Positions 9,198-17,268 of a stretch of 64,000 nucleotides of DNA are shown here, piece by piece. Source of the stretch: Arthrobacter castelli DSM 16402. GTDB taxonomy: Bacteria > Actinomycetota > Actinomycetes > Actinomycetales > Micrococcaceae. Location of the stretch: positions 1 through 64,000 of the forward strand of contig NZ_AUMN01000017.1 in NCBI RefSeq assembly GCF_000430705.1, given 5' to 3'. The notes under the pieces are model-generated. The model was given only the letters and a program-made list of their open reading frames with translations, searched no databases and was not told where the DNA came from. A program made the translations under genes and the position numbers. Within the stretch, counting starts at the first letter, position 1, and each line of letters begins with the position of its first letter.

Positions 9198-9958
9198 CGG
9201 ATACGACGCCGACCCTGCTGGCCGAAGGAATCAGCCGCACCTACGGTTCAGGGGACGCTGCGGTGCGCGCCTGCCGTGATGTGGCCGTCCAGGTGTTTCC
9301 CGGACAGCTGGTGGTCGTGCGCGGACCGTCCGGTTCCGGCAAAACCACGCTGCTCAACTGCCTCGGCGGGCTCGACCGCCCTGATTCCGGACAGGTGTGG
9401 CTGGACGGGCGGGAATTGACTGCGTTGCGCGAGGATGATCGGATCCAGCTGCGCCAGACCGAAATCGGCTTCATCTTCCAGTCCTTCGGACTCATACCGG
9501 TGTTGTCCGCTGCCGAGAACGTGGAGGTCCCGCTCCGGCTGGTCAAGACCGCTGGCAGCGAACGGGCGGAACGCGTCGCCGAACTGCTCGGAACAGTCGG
9601 GCTGGAGCGCCATCACCATCAACGCCCTGCCGAATTGTCCGGAGGGCAGCAGCAGCGCGTTGGCGTCGCCAGGGCGCTGGCCAACCGGCCGAAGCTGCTG
9701 ATCGCGGACGAGCCGACCGGTCAGCTGGATAGCGGCACCGCAGCCAGCGTGATGGACTTGATCAGCGGGCTTGTCCGTCAATCGAATGTGGCCGCGGTCG
9801 TCTCCACTCACGATCCGCTGCTGGTGGCCCGCGCCGATGTCGTGCTGGAGCTGCACGACGGTGCCGTGGTGGAACGCCTCACCGGGCAGCAGTCCCTGGC
9901 GGAGCACGGTGATGCCGGCAGCGTTATCGGTGCCGCCGATGTGCCGCCGGCCCGATGA
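9194..9958 (+). CDS. ABC transporter ATPase, MacB/LolD-like
   Basis: The 254-residue ATPase shows Walker A GPSGSGKTT, Q-loop FIFQSFGLIPVLSA, signature LSGGQQQR, Walker B LLIADEP with the D-loop QLDSGTA, and the switch region VSTHD. It lacks the long tail of the preceding ATPase. Two different ATPases encoded with two different permeases suggest a heteromeric transporter with one copy of each, though two homomeric pairs cannot be excluded. It overlaps the upstream ATPase and the downstream peptidase gene by four bases each. Confidence 0.9.
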   Translation: MTDTTPTLLAEGISRTYGSGDAAVRACRDVAVQVFPGQLVVVRGPSGSGKTTLLNCLGGLDRPDSGQVWLDGRELTALREDDRIQLRQTEIGFIFQSFGLIPVLSAAENVEVPLRLVKTAGSERAERVAELLGTVGLERHHHQRPAELSGGQQQRVGVARALANRPKLLIADEPTGQLDSGTAASVMDLISGLVRQSNVAAVVSTHDPLLVARADVVLELHDGAVVERLTGQQSLAEHGDAGSVIGAADVPPAR

Positions 9959-10599
9959 GTGAACGGCAACCCGGCGCCGACGGCCCCACGGCGATGAACG
10001 ACGACGGCCCCTCGCCGGCGGTGGCCCCGATTGGCGTCCCGCTGCAGGTCCTCGGAGCGGTTCTCGGCGCTAGCCTGGCCGTGATGATGCTGCTGCGCTT
10101 TGGCATTAGCTGGGAGTTGCCCGCCTACGCTTACATGGCGGCGCTGGCCGTCGCCCTGGGCATCATCGACTTTAAGTTTCAATTGTTACCAAACCGTTAT
10201 GTTTACCCGGGCATGTTGCTTGCGCCACTTTTAGTGGGTCTGGCGGCGGTCGGAAACGGCACCTGGAACGCCTTTTTCACGGCCCTGCTCGGGGGGGCCG
10301 CGATGTTCGTTTTGTACCTGGTGATGGCGCTGATCAGCCCCGCCGGAATCGGCATGGGGGACGTCAAACTGGCGCTTGTTCTAGGGGTCCTTCTCGGTTT
10401 TCACGGTTGGGGAACCTGGTTTATCGGGCTCTTCGCGGCCTTCCTTATTGGCGGCCTCGCCGGCGTCGTTTTACTTGCCACCGGGAAGGCGAAACGGGGC
10501 TCAGCCATCCCGTTTGGCCCGCCGATGCTTGCTGGAGCCCTGATTGCAGTTTTGTGGGGCGAATCGTTGTCCCGCGCGCTTTTCCCCTACACGTCTTGA
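9955..10599 (+). CDS. A24 family prepilin peptidase (TadV/CpaA-like)
   Basis: The 214-residue integral membrane protein has about six hydrophobic segments and both catalytic aspartates of the A24 aspartic peptidases: D72 in IDFKFQLLPN and D136 in GIGMGDVKL. These enzymes cut the leader of type IV pilins and Flp/Tad pilins at the inner face of the membrane. The N-terminal methylase domain of full PilD is absent, as in TadV/CpaA types. The gene overlaps the last ABC ATPase by four bases, which is an unusual operon partner because no pilin or Tad gene is present in the window. Some 30 bases separate it from the convergent truA. Confidence 0.85.
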   Translation: MSERQPGADGPTAMNDDGPSPAVAPIGVPLQVLGAVLGASLAVMMLLRFGISWELPAYAYMAALAVALGIIDFKFQLLPNRYVYPGMLLAPLLVGLAAVGNGTWNAFFTALLGGAAMFVLYLVMALISPAGIGMGDVKLALVLGVLLGFHGWGTWFIGLFAAFLIGGLAGVVLLATGKAKRGSAIPFGPPMLAGALIAVLWGESLSRALFPYTS

Positions 10600-10631
10600 G
10601 GCTTAAGCGTCTCACCGGGAACCTACGGCGA

Positions 10632-11561
10632 TCAGTTCCGCCGTGCCCGTGTCGCCTCGGCGCGGACGGCCACGTCGTCAGGATAGCGGACCTCTTCAAG
10701 CACCAGCGGGTGGGCCGGCGCCATCTTCACGGGCGAGCGCGTTCCGTCCTCGAGACGGTCAAGCATCCAGTGGGTTGAGCGGTCTCCGGCTCCCACCAGC
10801 AATGCGCCTCCGACCAGGCAGCGGACCATGTTGTGGCAGAACGCGTCGGCCTGCACGGTGGCCGTGACCACCGCGTCGCTGCCCCGGCTGAATTCGAACC
10901 GTTGCAGTTCACGGATGGTGGTGGCACCCTCACGAGGCTTGCAGAAGGCGCGGAAATCCTTCAGTCCCAGCAACTGCTGCGCCGCAGTGTTCATCCGGTC
11001 GACATCGACAGCGTCGCGGCGCCACAGCGTCAGATGACGGGTCAGCGGGTCCCAGCTGCCGGCATCGTCGGCTATCCGGTAGCTGTACCGGCGCCACAGC
11101 GCAGAGAACCGGGCATCAAACCCATGCGGTGCCAGTTCCGCAGCGTGAATCTCGATGGCACCCACGCTGCCCGCGGCGCGCTTGCTGTCCGTCCGGGCCG
11201 GGACGGCGGAGGATGCCTGGTGCAGCAGCTTGTTCATGATCCCGCGGAGCCGGCGCCGCAGGGAGTCGCCGGGCAGGATGTCCTTTCCCCGGCTCAGTCC
11301 TTCCCATTCGGCCCTTGTCAGGTCGAAGTGCGCGACCTGGCCGCGGGCATGGACCCCGGCGTCCGTCCGGCCGGCCACCGTGATGCGAACCGGCCGCCGG
11401 GCGAGCGTGGCCAGGGCTTCTTCGAGCACCCCTTGGACAGTGAGGAGTCCGGGCTGGCTGGCCCATCCGGAAAACGGCGCCCCATCGTAGGACAGCAGCA
11501 TCCGCACGCGCAAGAGCCCGCCGCTTCCATCAGGGGAAACGGCGGGCTCGTGCAGTGTCAT
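10632..11561 (-). CDS. truA: tRNA pseudouridine(38-40) synthase TruA
   Basis: The 309-residue protein contains the TruA hallmark VAGRTDAGVHARGQVAHFDL, with catalytic Asp at about residue 67, preceded by LSYDGAPFSGWASQPG. TruA converts U38-U40 of the tRNA anticodon arm to pseudouridine. An insertion of about 25 residues (HQASSAVPARTDSKRAAGS) follows the first domain, as often in actinobacteria. I chose ATG at 11559-11561 over the GTG twelve bases upstream because the family normally begins near M-T-L-H; neither has a good ribosome-binding site. It is the last gene of the alpha operon, 36 bases after rplQ. Confidence 0.92.
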   Translation of the reverse strand: MTLHEPAVSPDGSGGLLRVRMLLSYDGAPFSGWASQPGLLTVQGVLEEALATLARRPVRITVAGRTDAGVHARGQVAHFDLTRAEWEGLSRGKDILPGDSLRRRLRGIMNKLLHQASSAVPARTDSKRAAGSVGAIEIHAAELAPHGFDARFSALWRRYSYRIADDAGSWDPLTRHLTLWRRDAVDVDRMNTAAQQLLGLKDFRAFCKPREGATTIRELQRFEFSRGSDAVVTATVQADAFCHNMVRCLVGGALLVGAGDRSTHWMLDRLEDGTRSPVKMAPAHPLVLEEVRYPDDVAVRAEATRARRN

Positions 11562-11597
11562 AGCGTGATCCACGCGGCGCGCAGGCTAACGAGTTAC

Positions 11598-12263
11598 CTA
11601 GGCTTTGCCGTCGGACTCGTCTTCCTTGGCCTCCGGAGCCTGGGCGTCCGCAGCCTCGGCCTCGGTCGCTTCAGCATCGGCAGTCTCGGCAGTCTCGGCA
11701 GCCGGAGCTTCTGCGGCGTCGGCGGCTTCGCTCTGCTCGTCCTTGGTCTCGTCGGCGGACTCGGCCGAAGGCGCGCTGTCGGCCGAGTCAGCCGATTCGC
11801 CTGAATCGGCGGACTCCGGCGAGTCAGCGCTCTCGGCGACGGGTGCCGGGGCGGCGCTCTTGGCGGCGGCCTCGGCCTCGGCGACCGTGGCCTGCTTGGG
11901 GCTGACCGGATCCATGATCAATTCGATGACGGCCATCGGGGCGTTGTCGCCCTTCCGGTTGCCGATCTTGGTGATCCGGGTGTAGCCGCCCTCGCGGTTC
12001 TCTACAGCAGTGGCGATGTCGGTGAACAGCTCGTGCACCACGGACTTGTCGCGGATCTGGGCCAGCACGCGACGGCGGCTGGACAGGTCGCCGCGCTTGG
12101 CGAAGGTGACCATCCGCTCGGCGAACGGACGGAGCCGCTTCGCCTTGGTGACTGTGGTCGTGATGCGCTTGTGCTCGAACAGCGATGCGGAGAGGTTCGC
12201 GAGCATCAGTCGCTCGTGAGCCGGACCGCCTCCGAGGCGCGGACCCTTGGGGGGCGTTGGCAT
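11598..12263 (-). CDS. rplQ: 50S ribosomal protein L17 with long acidic tail
   Basis: The first 120 or so residues are standard L17 ([20 protein letters not shown], then [24 protein letters not shown] in the family order). L17 binds 23S rRNA near the exit tunnel. After the family's usual end the protein continues for about 95 residues rich in Ala, Glu, Ser and Asp, with repeated [13 protein letters not shown]-like blocks. Such tails are common on Micrococcales ribosomal proteins, but this one nearly doubles the protein. It follows rpoA by 60 bases and precedes truA. Confidence 0.95.
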   Translation of the reverse strand: MPTPPKGPRLGGGPAHERLMLANLSASLFEHKRITTTVTKAKRLRPFAERMVTFAKRGDLSSRRRVLAQIRDKSVVHELFTDIATAVENREGGYTRITKIGNRKGDNAPMAVIELIMDPVSPKQATVAEAEAAAKSAAPAPVAESADSPESADSGESADSADSAPSAESADETKDEQSEAADAAEAPAAETAETADAEATEAEAADAQAPEAKEDESDGKA

Positions 12264-12323
12264 TGTAAATTCTCCTCAAATGGTGCTCTGCGCGGACCAT
12301 TCCGGCAGAGCGTCTGACGCGAT

Positions 12324-13337
12324 TTAGAGTTGGTCGTCTTCTTCGCTGTAGTCGGCCTCGTCGTCCTTTTCCTCGGCGGCGCGGGCCAGATCGAACCCTG
12401 GGGGCGAATCCTTCAGCGACAGGCCAAGCTCAACCAGCTTCGCCTTGACCTCGTCAATGGACTTGGCACCGAAGTTGCGAATGTCCATCAGGTCTGCCTC
12501 GGAACGGGCCACGAGTTCACCCACGGTGTGGATGCCCTCGCGCTTGAGGCAGTTGTAGGAACGGACGGTGAGGTCCAGGTCCTCGATCGGCAGGGCCATG
12601 TCCGCAGCCAGTGCGGCGTCGGTCGGTGACGGGCCGATCTCGATGCCTTCGGCGGTGGTGTTCAGCTCACGGGCCAGCCCGAAGAGCTCGACCAGGGTGC
12701 CGCCGGCGGACGCGACGGCGTCGCGCGGTGCGATGGCTTCCTTGGTTTCGACGTCGACCACCAGGCGGTCAAAGTCGGTGCGCTGCTCAACACGGGTTGC
12801 TTCCACGCGGAAGGTCACCTTCAGCACCGGCGAGTAGATGGAGTCGATCGGGATGCGGCCGATCTCGGCGTCGCCGGACTTGTTCTGCGCGGCCGAGACG
12901 TAGCCGCGGCCACGCTCGATGGTCAGCTCAAGCTCGAACTTGCCGCTCTCGTTGAGGGTGGCAATGTGCTGGTCCGGGTTGTGGAATTCCACACCGGCCG
13001 GCGGCGCGATGTCGGCGGCGGTCACGACGCCGGGTCCCTGCTTGCGCAGGTAGGCAACCACAGGCTCGTCATGCTCAGAGGAGACGGCCAGGGTTTTGAT
13101 GTTCAGGATGATCTCGGTGACATCTTCCTTCACACCGGGAACGGTGGTGAACTCGTGCAGCACACCATCGATCCGGATGCTGGTGACAGCGGCTCCGGGG
13201 ATGGAGGACAGCAAGGTTCGGCGAAGCGAGTTCCCCAGGGTGTAGCCAAAGCCGGGCTCCAGCGGTTCGATGACGAAGCGCGACCGGTTATCGGCGACTA
13301 CTTCTTCGGATAGGGTGGGGCGCTGTGCAATGAGCAC
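12324..13337 (-). CDS. rpoA: DNA-directed RNA polymerase alpha subunit
   Basis: The 337-residue alpha subunit has an N-terminal dimerisation domain ([20 protein letters not shown], about residues 20-39) and a C-terminal domain ([18 protein letters not shown], about 250-267) that binds UP elements and activators. An acidic tail ([16 protein letters not shown]) follows. The start is GTG at 13335-13337, with AAAGGA eight bases upstream. No rpsD lies between rpsK and rpoA; instead there is a 185-base spacer with its own hairpin and a motif also found in the rpoB leader. Confidence 0.97.
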   Translation of the reverse strand: MLIAQRPTLSEEVVADNRSRFVIEPLEPGFGYTLGNSLRRTLLSSIPGAAVTSIRIDGVLHEFTTVPGVKEDVTEIILNIKTLAVSSEHDEPVVAYLRKQGPGVVTAADIAPPAGVEFHNPDQHIATLNESGKFELELTIERGRGYVSAAQNKSGDAEIGRIPIDSIYSPVLKVTFRVEATRVEQRTDFDRLVVDVETKEAIAPRDAVASAGGTLVELFGLARELNTTAEGIEIGPSPTDAALAADMALPIEDLDLTVRSYNCLKREGIHTVGELVARSEADLMDIRNFGAKSIDEVKAKLVELGLSLKDSPPGFDLARAAEEKDDEADYSEEDDQL

Positions 13338-13358
13338 TTAGGTTTCCTTTCGGCGAGC

Positions 13359-13372
13359 ATCCGCTATATGAC
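13359..13372 (-). promoter_or_regulatory. shared leader motif of rpoA (TCATATAGCGGAT)
   Basis: On the minus strand the rpoA leader contains GTCATATAGCGGAT about 22 bases before the GTG start. The 11-base core TCATATAGCGG also occurs twice in the rpoB leader (52643-52655 and 52721-52731), in the same orientation. It contains a TATAGC that could be a -10 element, but no convincing -35 lies at 16-19 bases, so an RNA-level or other regulatory role is possible. Confidence 0.4.
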
Positions 13373-13421
13373 GCAACACAGTGTTTGAAAACGAACGTCC
13401 GGACTTTAAGCGGCCAATAGC

Positions 13422-13470
13422 CCGGCCGCCTGCCATGCAGGCCACGACAAATGCGTCGGCTGGCGGCCGG
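13422..13470 (-). other. inverted repeat in the rpsK-rpoA spacer
   Basis: CCGGCCGCC (13422-13430) pairs with GGCGGCCGG (13462-13470) around a 31-base loop. It lies in the 185-base gap between rpsK and rpoA and could be a weak terminator or mRNA processing structure that separates rpoA-rplQ-truA from the upstream genes. No U-tract follows it. Confidence 0.4.
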
Positions 13471-13522
13471 CGGAGTACCGCCAACCACCAGCTGAGCATG
13501 CGTGGCCGTTGTGGCTGAAGTC

Positions 13523-13924
13523 TTAGACGCGACGGCGCTTGGGAGGCCGGCAGCCGTTGTGGGCGCTGGGGGTCACATCGGAAATCGAGCCAACCTCGAC
13601 GCCGGTGGCCTGCAGCGAACGGATCGCGGTCTCCCGTCCCGAGCCCGGGCCCTTCACGAAGACGTCGACCTTCTTGACGCCATGTTCCTGGGCGCGCTTG
13701 GCAGCTGCTTCGGCAGCTGTCTGGGCGGCGTACGGGGTGGACTTGCGTGAGCCCTTGAAGCCAACCTCACCGGCCGAAGCCCAGGAGATGACCGCACCGG
13801 TCGGGTCCGTGATGGACACGATGGTGTTGTTGAAGGTGCTCTTGATATGGGCCTGACCGACCGCTACGTTCTTTTTATCCTTGCGACGCGGCTTGCGGAC
13901 CGCTCCACGAGTCTTGGGGGGCAT
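13523..13924 (-). CDS. rpsK: 30S ribosomal protein S11
   Basis: The 133-residue protein has the standard S11 body ([19 protein letters not shown] at about 26-44, and [14 protein letters not shown]) and ends with the typical [18 protein letters not shown]11 lies on the platform of the 30S subunit and contacts the 3' end of 16S rRNA. It follows rpsM by 55 bases. The basic N-terminus ([20 protein letters not shown]) is normal for actinobacteria. ATG start at 13922-13924. Confidence 0.97.
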   Translation of the reverse strand: MPPKTRGAVRKPRRKDKKNVAVGQAHIKSTFNNTIVSITDPTGAVISWASAGEVGFKGSRKSTPYAAQTAAEAAAKRAQEHGVKKVDVFVKGPGSGRETAIRSLQATGVEVGSISDVTPSAHNGCRPPKRRRV

Positions 13925-13979
13925 TGTTTCTCCTACGAAAGGTCATCGGATCCCGTTGGGACTAACGGGCCCATGGGAT

Positions 13980-14348
13980 CTACTTCTTCTTGCCCGCTAC
14001 AGTGCGCTTGGGTCCCTTGCGGGTGCGGGCGTTGGTCTTGGTGCGCTGGCCGCGCACCGGCAGGCCGCGGCGGTGGCGGATGCCCTGGTAGCTGCCAATC
14101 TCAACCTTGCGGCGGATGTCGGCGGCCACCTCACGGCGGAGGTCACCCTCCACCTGGAACGTTGCCTCGATGTAGTCGCGCAGCAGTACGAGCTGATCGT
14201 CTGTCAGGTCCTTGACCCGGACATCGGCGCTGATGCCGGTGTCGTCGAGCGTCTTGATTGCACGGGTCCTGCCCACGCCGTAAATGTAAGTAAGCGCTAC
14301 TTCCAACCGCTTTTCACGGGGAAGGTCTACGCCAGCGAGACGAGCCAT
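13980..14348 (-). CDS. rpsM: 30S ribosomal protein S13
   Basis: The 122-residue S13 begins [20 protein letters not shown] and ends in the basic tail [20 protein letters not shown]. Family text such as YGVGRTRA and [17 protein letters not shown] is present. S13 sits in the head of the 30S subunit and contacts the P-site tRNA and L5. A longer open frame reaches 14477, but the extra 43 codons do not look like S13 and the ATG at 14346-14348 gives the usual length. Confidence 0.97.
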   Translation of the reverse strand: MARLAGVDLPREKRLEVALTYIYGVGRTRAIKTLDDTGISADVRVKDLTDDQLVLLRDYIEATFQVEGDLRREVAADIRRKVEIGSYQGIRHRRGLPVRGQRTKTNARTRKGPKRTVAGKKK

Positions 14349-14549
14349 GACGGCTTCACTCCTTTGGTAAACCGGAGGTCCTAAGCAAATCACATCCCTG
14401 TGTCCAGGGCCCCGGCCTCCGACCAGGGGTTGCCAGCTGCTGCTGGTGTGTTGCCTCGTTATTGAATTACTGCACAAACTTCCATCGTGCCGCCCTGCTC
14501 CGCTGTGCCCTTCCGATTCGAACTGGTGAATCCAAGGAGCGGAAACGGA

Positions 14550-14663
14550 TCAGCCCTGGCGTTGTTTGTGGCGCACGTTGTCGCAGATCACCATGACCCG
14601 CCCGCTGCGGCGAATCACCTTGCACTTTTCGCAGATCGGCTTAACGCTCGGCTGTACCTTCAT
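14550..14663 (-). CDS. rpmJ: 50S ribosomal protein L36, zinc-ribbon form
   Basis: This 37-residue gene reads [20 protein letters not shown] and then [17 protein letters not shown]. It keeps three cysteines and a histidine (C11, C14, C27, H32), so it is the zinc-binding form of L36. L36 stabilises 23S rRNA near the peptidyl-transferase base. It lies between infA (42 bases upstream) and rpsM (201 bases downstream), the standard alpha-operon order. AAAGGAAA lies eight bases before the ATG. Confidence 0.96.
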   Translation of the reverse strand: MKVQPSVKPICEKCKVIRRSGRVMVICDNVRHKQRQG

Positions 14664-14705
14664 GGGGTTTCCTTTGCGTTCTTGCAGGTGTGCTTGGTTA
14701 AAGCA

Positions 14706-14927
14706 TTACTTGTAGCGGTAAACGATCCGGCCACGGGTCAGGTCGTAAGGGCTCAGCTCAACAACCACCCGGTCCTCGGGAAGGATCCGGATGTAGTGCT
14801 GCCGCATTTTGCCAGAGATATGTGCCAGCACAACGTGACCGTTGCTCAGCTCAACACGAAACATCGCATTGGGCAGAGCCTCATTGACCGTGCCTTCAAT
14901 CTCGATGACCCCGTCTTTCTTGGCCAT
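14706..14927 (-). CDS. infA: translation initiation factor IF-1
   Basis: The 73-residue OB-fold protein reads [20 protein letters not shown] and ends [12 protein letters not shown], the full-length standard IF-1. It binds the A site of the 30S subunit during initiation. The open frame runs 42 codons upstream, but the ATG at 14925-14927 has GGAGG just ahead of it and gives the universal MAKKDGVIE start. It is the first gene of the infA-rpmJ-rpsM-rpsK-rpoA-rplQ-truA cluster. Confidence 0.97.
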   Translation of the reverse strand: MAKKDGVIEIEGTVNEALPNAMFRVELSNGHVVLAHISGKMRQHYIRILPEDRVVVELSPYDLTRGRIVYRYK

Positions 14928-15052
14928 ATCCTCCGCTAACTTTGTTGTTGCCTTCGCTCGCGCGAAGAGCGTCTTTACTACTGTTTGGGTGTAAATACTT
15001 GCCTGTTTCGCGCCGCCGGATTGGGCACAAGAGCATAGACAACCAACAGACA

Positions 15053-15081
15053 ACTCTACTTTAACGGTGCCGATTAGTGAA
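15053..15081 (-). promoter_or_regulatory. candidate promoter of infA
   Basis: On the minus strand TTCACT (15076-15081) and TAGAGT (15053-15058) are separated by 17 bases and lie about 126 bases before infA. The -10 fits the actinobacterial TANNNT pattern; the -35 is only a partial match to TTGACA. It lies between the peptidase stop and infA, where a promoter is expected because the upstream genes are unrelated. Confidence 0.35.
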
Positions 15082-15122
15082 ATCGCCTGTACACTGCCGC
15101 CCCGGCGGGGTCTATGGGAGGG

Positions 15123-16088
15123 CTATGTGCCCCAGCGCGGCAGGTCGACAGTCGGATTGCGCACCGCTGCGGCCTGTTCGACGCCGTCGGCCACGGCCAG
15201 TTCGATGGCGGTGGCCGCGGCTGACTGCAACTGAATCATCGACTGCACGACGCCGGCACCTTCCCCTGCCAGTGTACGGGCACGGGTGGACAGCGCGAAG
15301 ATGGTGTCGCCGTCGGCCATGGTGTGGGAGGGGTTCAGCGCCCGCGCGATGCCGGCCTGGGCTGCGATTGCCGTCCGCTTGCACTGCGCGGGATCGAGGT
15401 CGGCATTGGTGGCGACGACGGCGAGGGTGGTGTTGCGGGGGGTCTCCGCGCGGCGGGTCTCCGCGCGGCGGGTCTCCGCGCGGCGCGGAGCGCCTTGGTC
15501 GGCCACCGTGGGGGTGCCGAAGGCGTTGACGATGACGATGGCGCCGACAACGAGTCCGGAGTTCTCTCCGTCGAGCTCCACCGAGGCGGTACCTGCCCCG
15601 CCCTTGTACTGTCCCATTCCGATGACCGCTCCGGTGCCGGCACCGACATTGCCGCGGCCGACGTCGTGCCGGTCCTGTTCGGCGGCAGCGGCGAGTGCAG
15701 CACTGTAGCCCATGCCGGTGTCGGGGCGGTTGCCGAATTGTCCGCCGCGGCCGATGTCGAAGATGGCAGCAGCGGGGACAATCGGCACTACTCCCCCGGC
15801 GACAGCGAAGCCACGACCCTGCTCCTCGCACCAGCGCTGCACCCCGTGCGCCGCCGACAGCCCGTAAGCGCTGCCGCCACAGAGCGCGACGGCATCAACG
15901 GTCGGCACCAACGCAGTGGGGTCGAGGGCGTCGGTCTCATGAGTGGCCGGTCCGCCACCACGTACATCGACCGACCCGACTGTCCCCTGCGGGGGCAGCA
16001 CGACCGTCACTCCGGTCAGCCAGCCCTCGTCGGTGCGCTGGGCATGACCGATGCGGATGCCTGCGACGTCAGTGATTGATGTCCCCAT
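15123..16088 (-). CDS. P1/DmpA-type (S58) self-processing peptidase carrying a repeat insertion
   Basis: The 321-residue protein matches the P1 family, N-terminal-nucleophile aminopeptidases that cut themselves once to form alpha and beta chains: N-terminal ITDVAGIRIGH, GGGPATHETD, ALCGGSAYGLSAAHG, GAGTGAVIGMG and the nucleophile block NTTLAVVATNAD. The nucleophile is Thr220 or Thr221 by analogy with DmpA. Just before it, residues 202-216 are RRAET three times, encoded by three identical 15-base units that belong to a repeat family found elsewhere in the window. The repeat covers about residues 194-216, the flexible end of the alpha chain, and keeps frame. I chose ATG at 16086-16088; the open frame goes on upstream without family similarity. 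Activity is likely but untested. Confidence 0.85.
   Translation of the reverse strand: MGTSITDVAGIRIGHAQRTDEGWLTGVTVVLPPQGTVGSVDVRGGGPATHETDALDPTALVPTVDAVALCGGSAYGLSAAHGVQRWCEEQGRGFAVAGGVVPIVPAAAIFDIGRGGQFGNRPDTGMGYSAALAAAAEQDRHDVGRGNVGAGTGAVIGMGQYKGGAGTASVELDGENSGLVVGAIVIVNAFGTPTVADQGAPRRAETRRAETRRAETPRNTTLAVVATNADLDPAQCKRTAIAAQAGIARALNPSHTMADGDTIFALSTRARTLAGEGAGVVQSMIQLQSAAATAIELAVADGVEQAAAVRNPTVDLPRWGT
15440..15507. repeat. dispersed GC-rich repeat with three tandem 15-bp units, inside the P1 peptidase gene
   Basis: GGGTCTCCGCGCGGC occurs three times without a break (15440-15484), followed by GCGGAGCGCCTTGGTCGGCCACC in two parts ending at 15507. The 28-base core at 15474-15501 is identical to 39553-39580 and differs by one base from 44968-44995. 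Other copies are intergenic, so the copy here most likely arrived by insertion and then expanded in tandem; each unit is a multiple of three and preserves the frame. Confidence 0.85.
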
Positions 16089-16125
16089 GTGCTCGATTCT
16101 CCGCCAGGTGATCCGGTTTCGCCAG

Positions 16126-16677
16126 CTACTGCCGTTCCAGCAATTCACCGACGTCGATATTGTCAGGGCGCATGCCGACCGTCGGGCAGAATTCCTTGCT
16201 AGTGGTTTCTTCGCCCGGGGCGCGGAAGACTGCGTAGCGCCAGTCGTCGCGGATGCAGGTGACCATCGGCGGAGCGGGATCGACCGGTGGCAACAGTTCG
16301 CCCGGATTCTGCGGGTCGTCGAAGCCGGCCCGCCACACGGCGGCGCAGAGTTCCTGGGGGTCGATGGACTCGATGTTGGAGCCTTCGTAGGTCAGGTTGC
16401 CTTCGGCATCGCGTCCGGTGGTTTCGCCCTTGTGCAGGCCGTAGACCTCGGCGCGTGGAGAGTCCTGCGTGGATCCGTGATAGCAGTACGTCGAGAAGTT
16501 GGCTTGTTCTTCGGTGACGTTCAATAGGGCGAATCCCGCGGTGGCGGTGGCGACGGCGAGGGGCGCGGCCACGAACGCGCCGATCTTCCGGCGCCGCTTG
16601 CGTCGCCGGTTGTCCTCGTTAATGCGCGAGCGCAGCCGGTTGCGCACCCGGTCCTTGCTGGCGGATATCTCGTCCAT
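16126..16677 (-). CDS. single-pass membrane protein, possible anti-sigma partner
   Basis: The 183-residue protein has a basic N-terminal cytoplasmic part of about 33 residues (NEDNRRRKRRRKIG), one transmembrane helix (about 33-53) and an exterior domain with four cysteines (TYCYHG, ELCAAVW, VTCIRD, EFCPTV). It starts seven bases after the ECF sigma gene, so it may be a membrane-bound regulator of that sigma factor. It does not show a recognisable zinc-binding anti-sigma domain, and its cytoplasmic part is short for that role. No known family is recognised with confidence. The cysteine pattern suggests two disulfides outside the cell. Confidence 0.65.
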   Translation of the reverse strand: MDEISASKDRVRNRLRSRINEDNRRRKRRRKIGAFVAAPLAVATATAGFALLNVTEEQANFSTYCYHGSTQDSPRAEVYGLHKGETTGRDAEGNLTYEGSNIESIDPQELCAAVWRAGFDDPQNPGELLPPVDPAPPMVTCIRDDWRYAVFRAPGEETTSKEFCPTVGMRPDNIDVGELLERQ

Positions 16678-16683
16678 GTCGCC

Positions 16684-17268
16684 TCACCCCCTCCCCTTCT
16701 CATCGATGAATGCCGTCTGCAGTTTGGACCGCAGACGGAAAATGCGGCTCTTCGCCGCGGATCGGCTGATGCCGAGTTCCTTGGCAATCTGTGCGTGGGA
16801 GCCGCCTTCGACGAAATGCACCAGGAAGATGTGGTGATCCTCGACAGGCATAGTGCGCACGGTGTCCAGCACCCGGTTGACTACATCCCGGGTGGCGACC
16901 GTGTCCTCCACCGGACTGTGCGCCAGGTAGCGTTCGACCTCGTGTTCTTCGATATCGACAGCCGGCTGGTTTCCCAGCTTCCGATGGTGGTTGTACGACA
17001 AGTACTTCGCCGTCGTCACCAGCCAGGGCCACACCGTGCCGTCCGCGAGCGTTACCTTCTTGGCCTTGGCCCATAAGGTGAAAAACGCGTCCTGGGCGAT
17101 ATCTTCGGCCACCGTCAAATCGCCGGTCATCCGACGGCAGGCGCGCAGCAGACGGTCGGCGTGACGTTCGTACAGAACCTCGAAGGCATCCTGATCGCGT
17201 TTGGCACAGCGACCGAGCAGGTGTCCGTCGGTGGGAGCGTTGCCCGGACCGGCGCCATCCGGCGCCAT
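16684..17268 (-). CDS. ECF-type RNA polymerase sigma factor
   Basis: The 194-residue protein has sigma region 2 (FEVLYERHADRLLRACRRM, then AEDIAQDAFFTLWAK, about residues 28-78) and sigma region 4 (VHFVEGGSHAQIAKELGISR and AAKSRIFRLRSKL, about 148-185). No sigma region 3 is present, as in extracytoplasmic-function factors. Its start codon overlaps the stop of the I36-type protein gene (TGATG), and the membrane protein follows seven bases later. The three genes therefore form one operon. The signal it responds to is unknown. It differs clearly from the SigK-like factor encoded 1.7 kb away. Confidence 0.9.
   Translation of the reverse strand: MAPDGAGPGNAPTDGHLLGRCAKRDQDAFEVLYERHADRLLRACRRMTGDLTVAEDIAQDAFFTLWAKAKKVTLADGTVWPWLVTTAKYLSYNHHRKLGNQPAVDIEEHEVERYLAHSPVEDTVATRDVVNRVLDTVRTMPVEDHHIFLVHFVEGGSHAQIAKELGISRSAAKSRIFRLRSKLQTAFIDEKGRG

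Noticed and set aside
15440-15507. Short tandem repeats as a CRISPR array
   Set aside because: Units are 15 bases without spacers, lie in a coding frame, and no cas gene is present.
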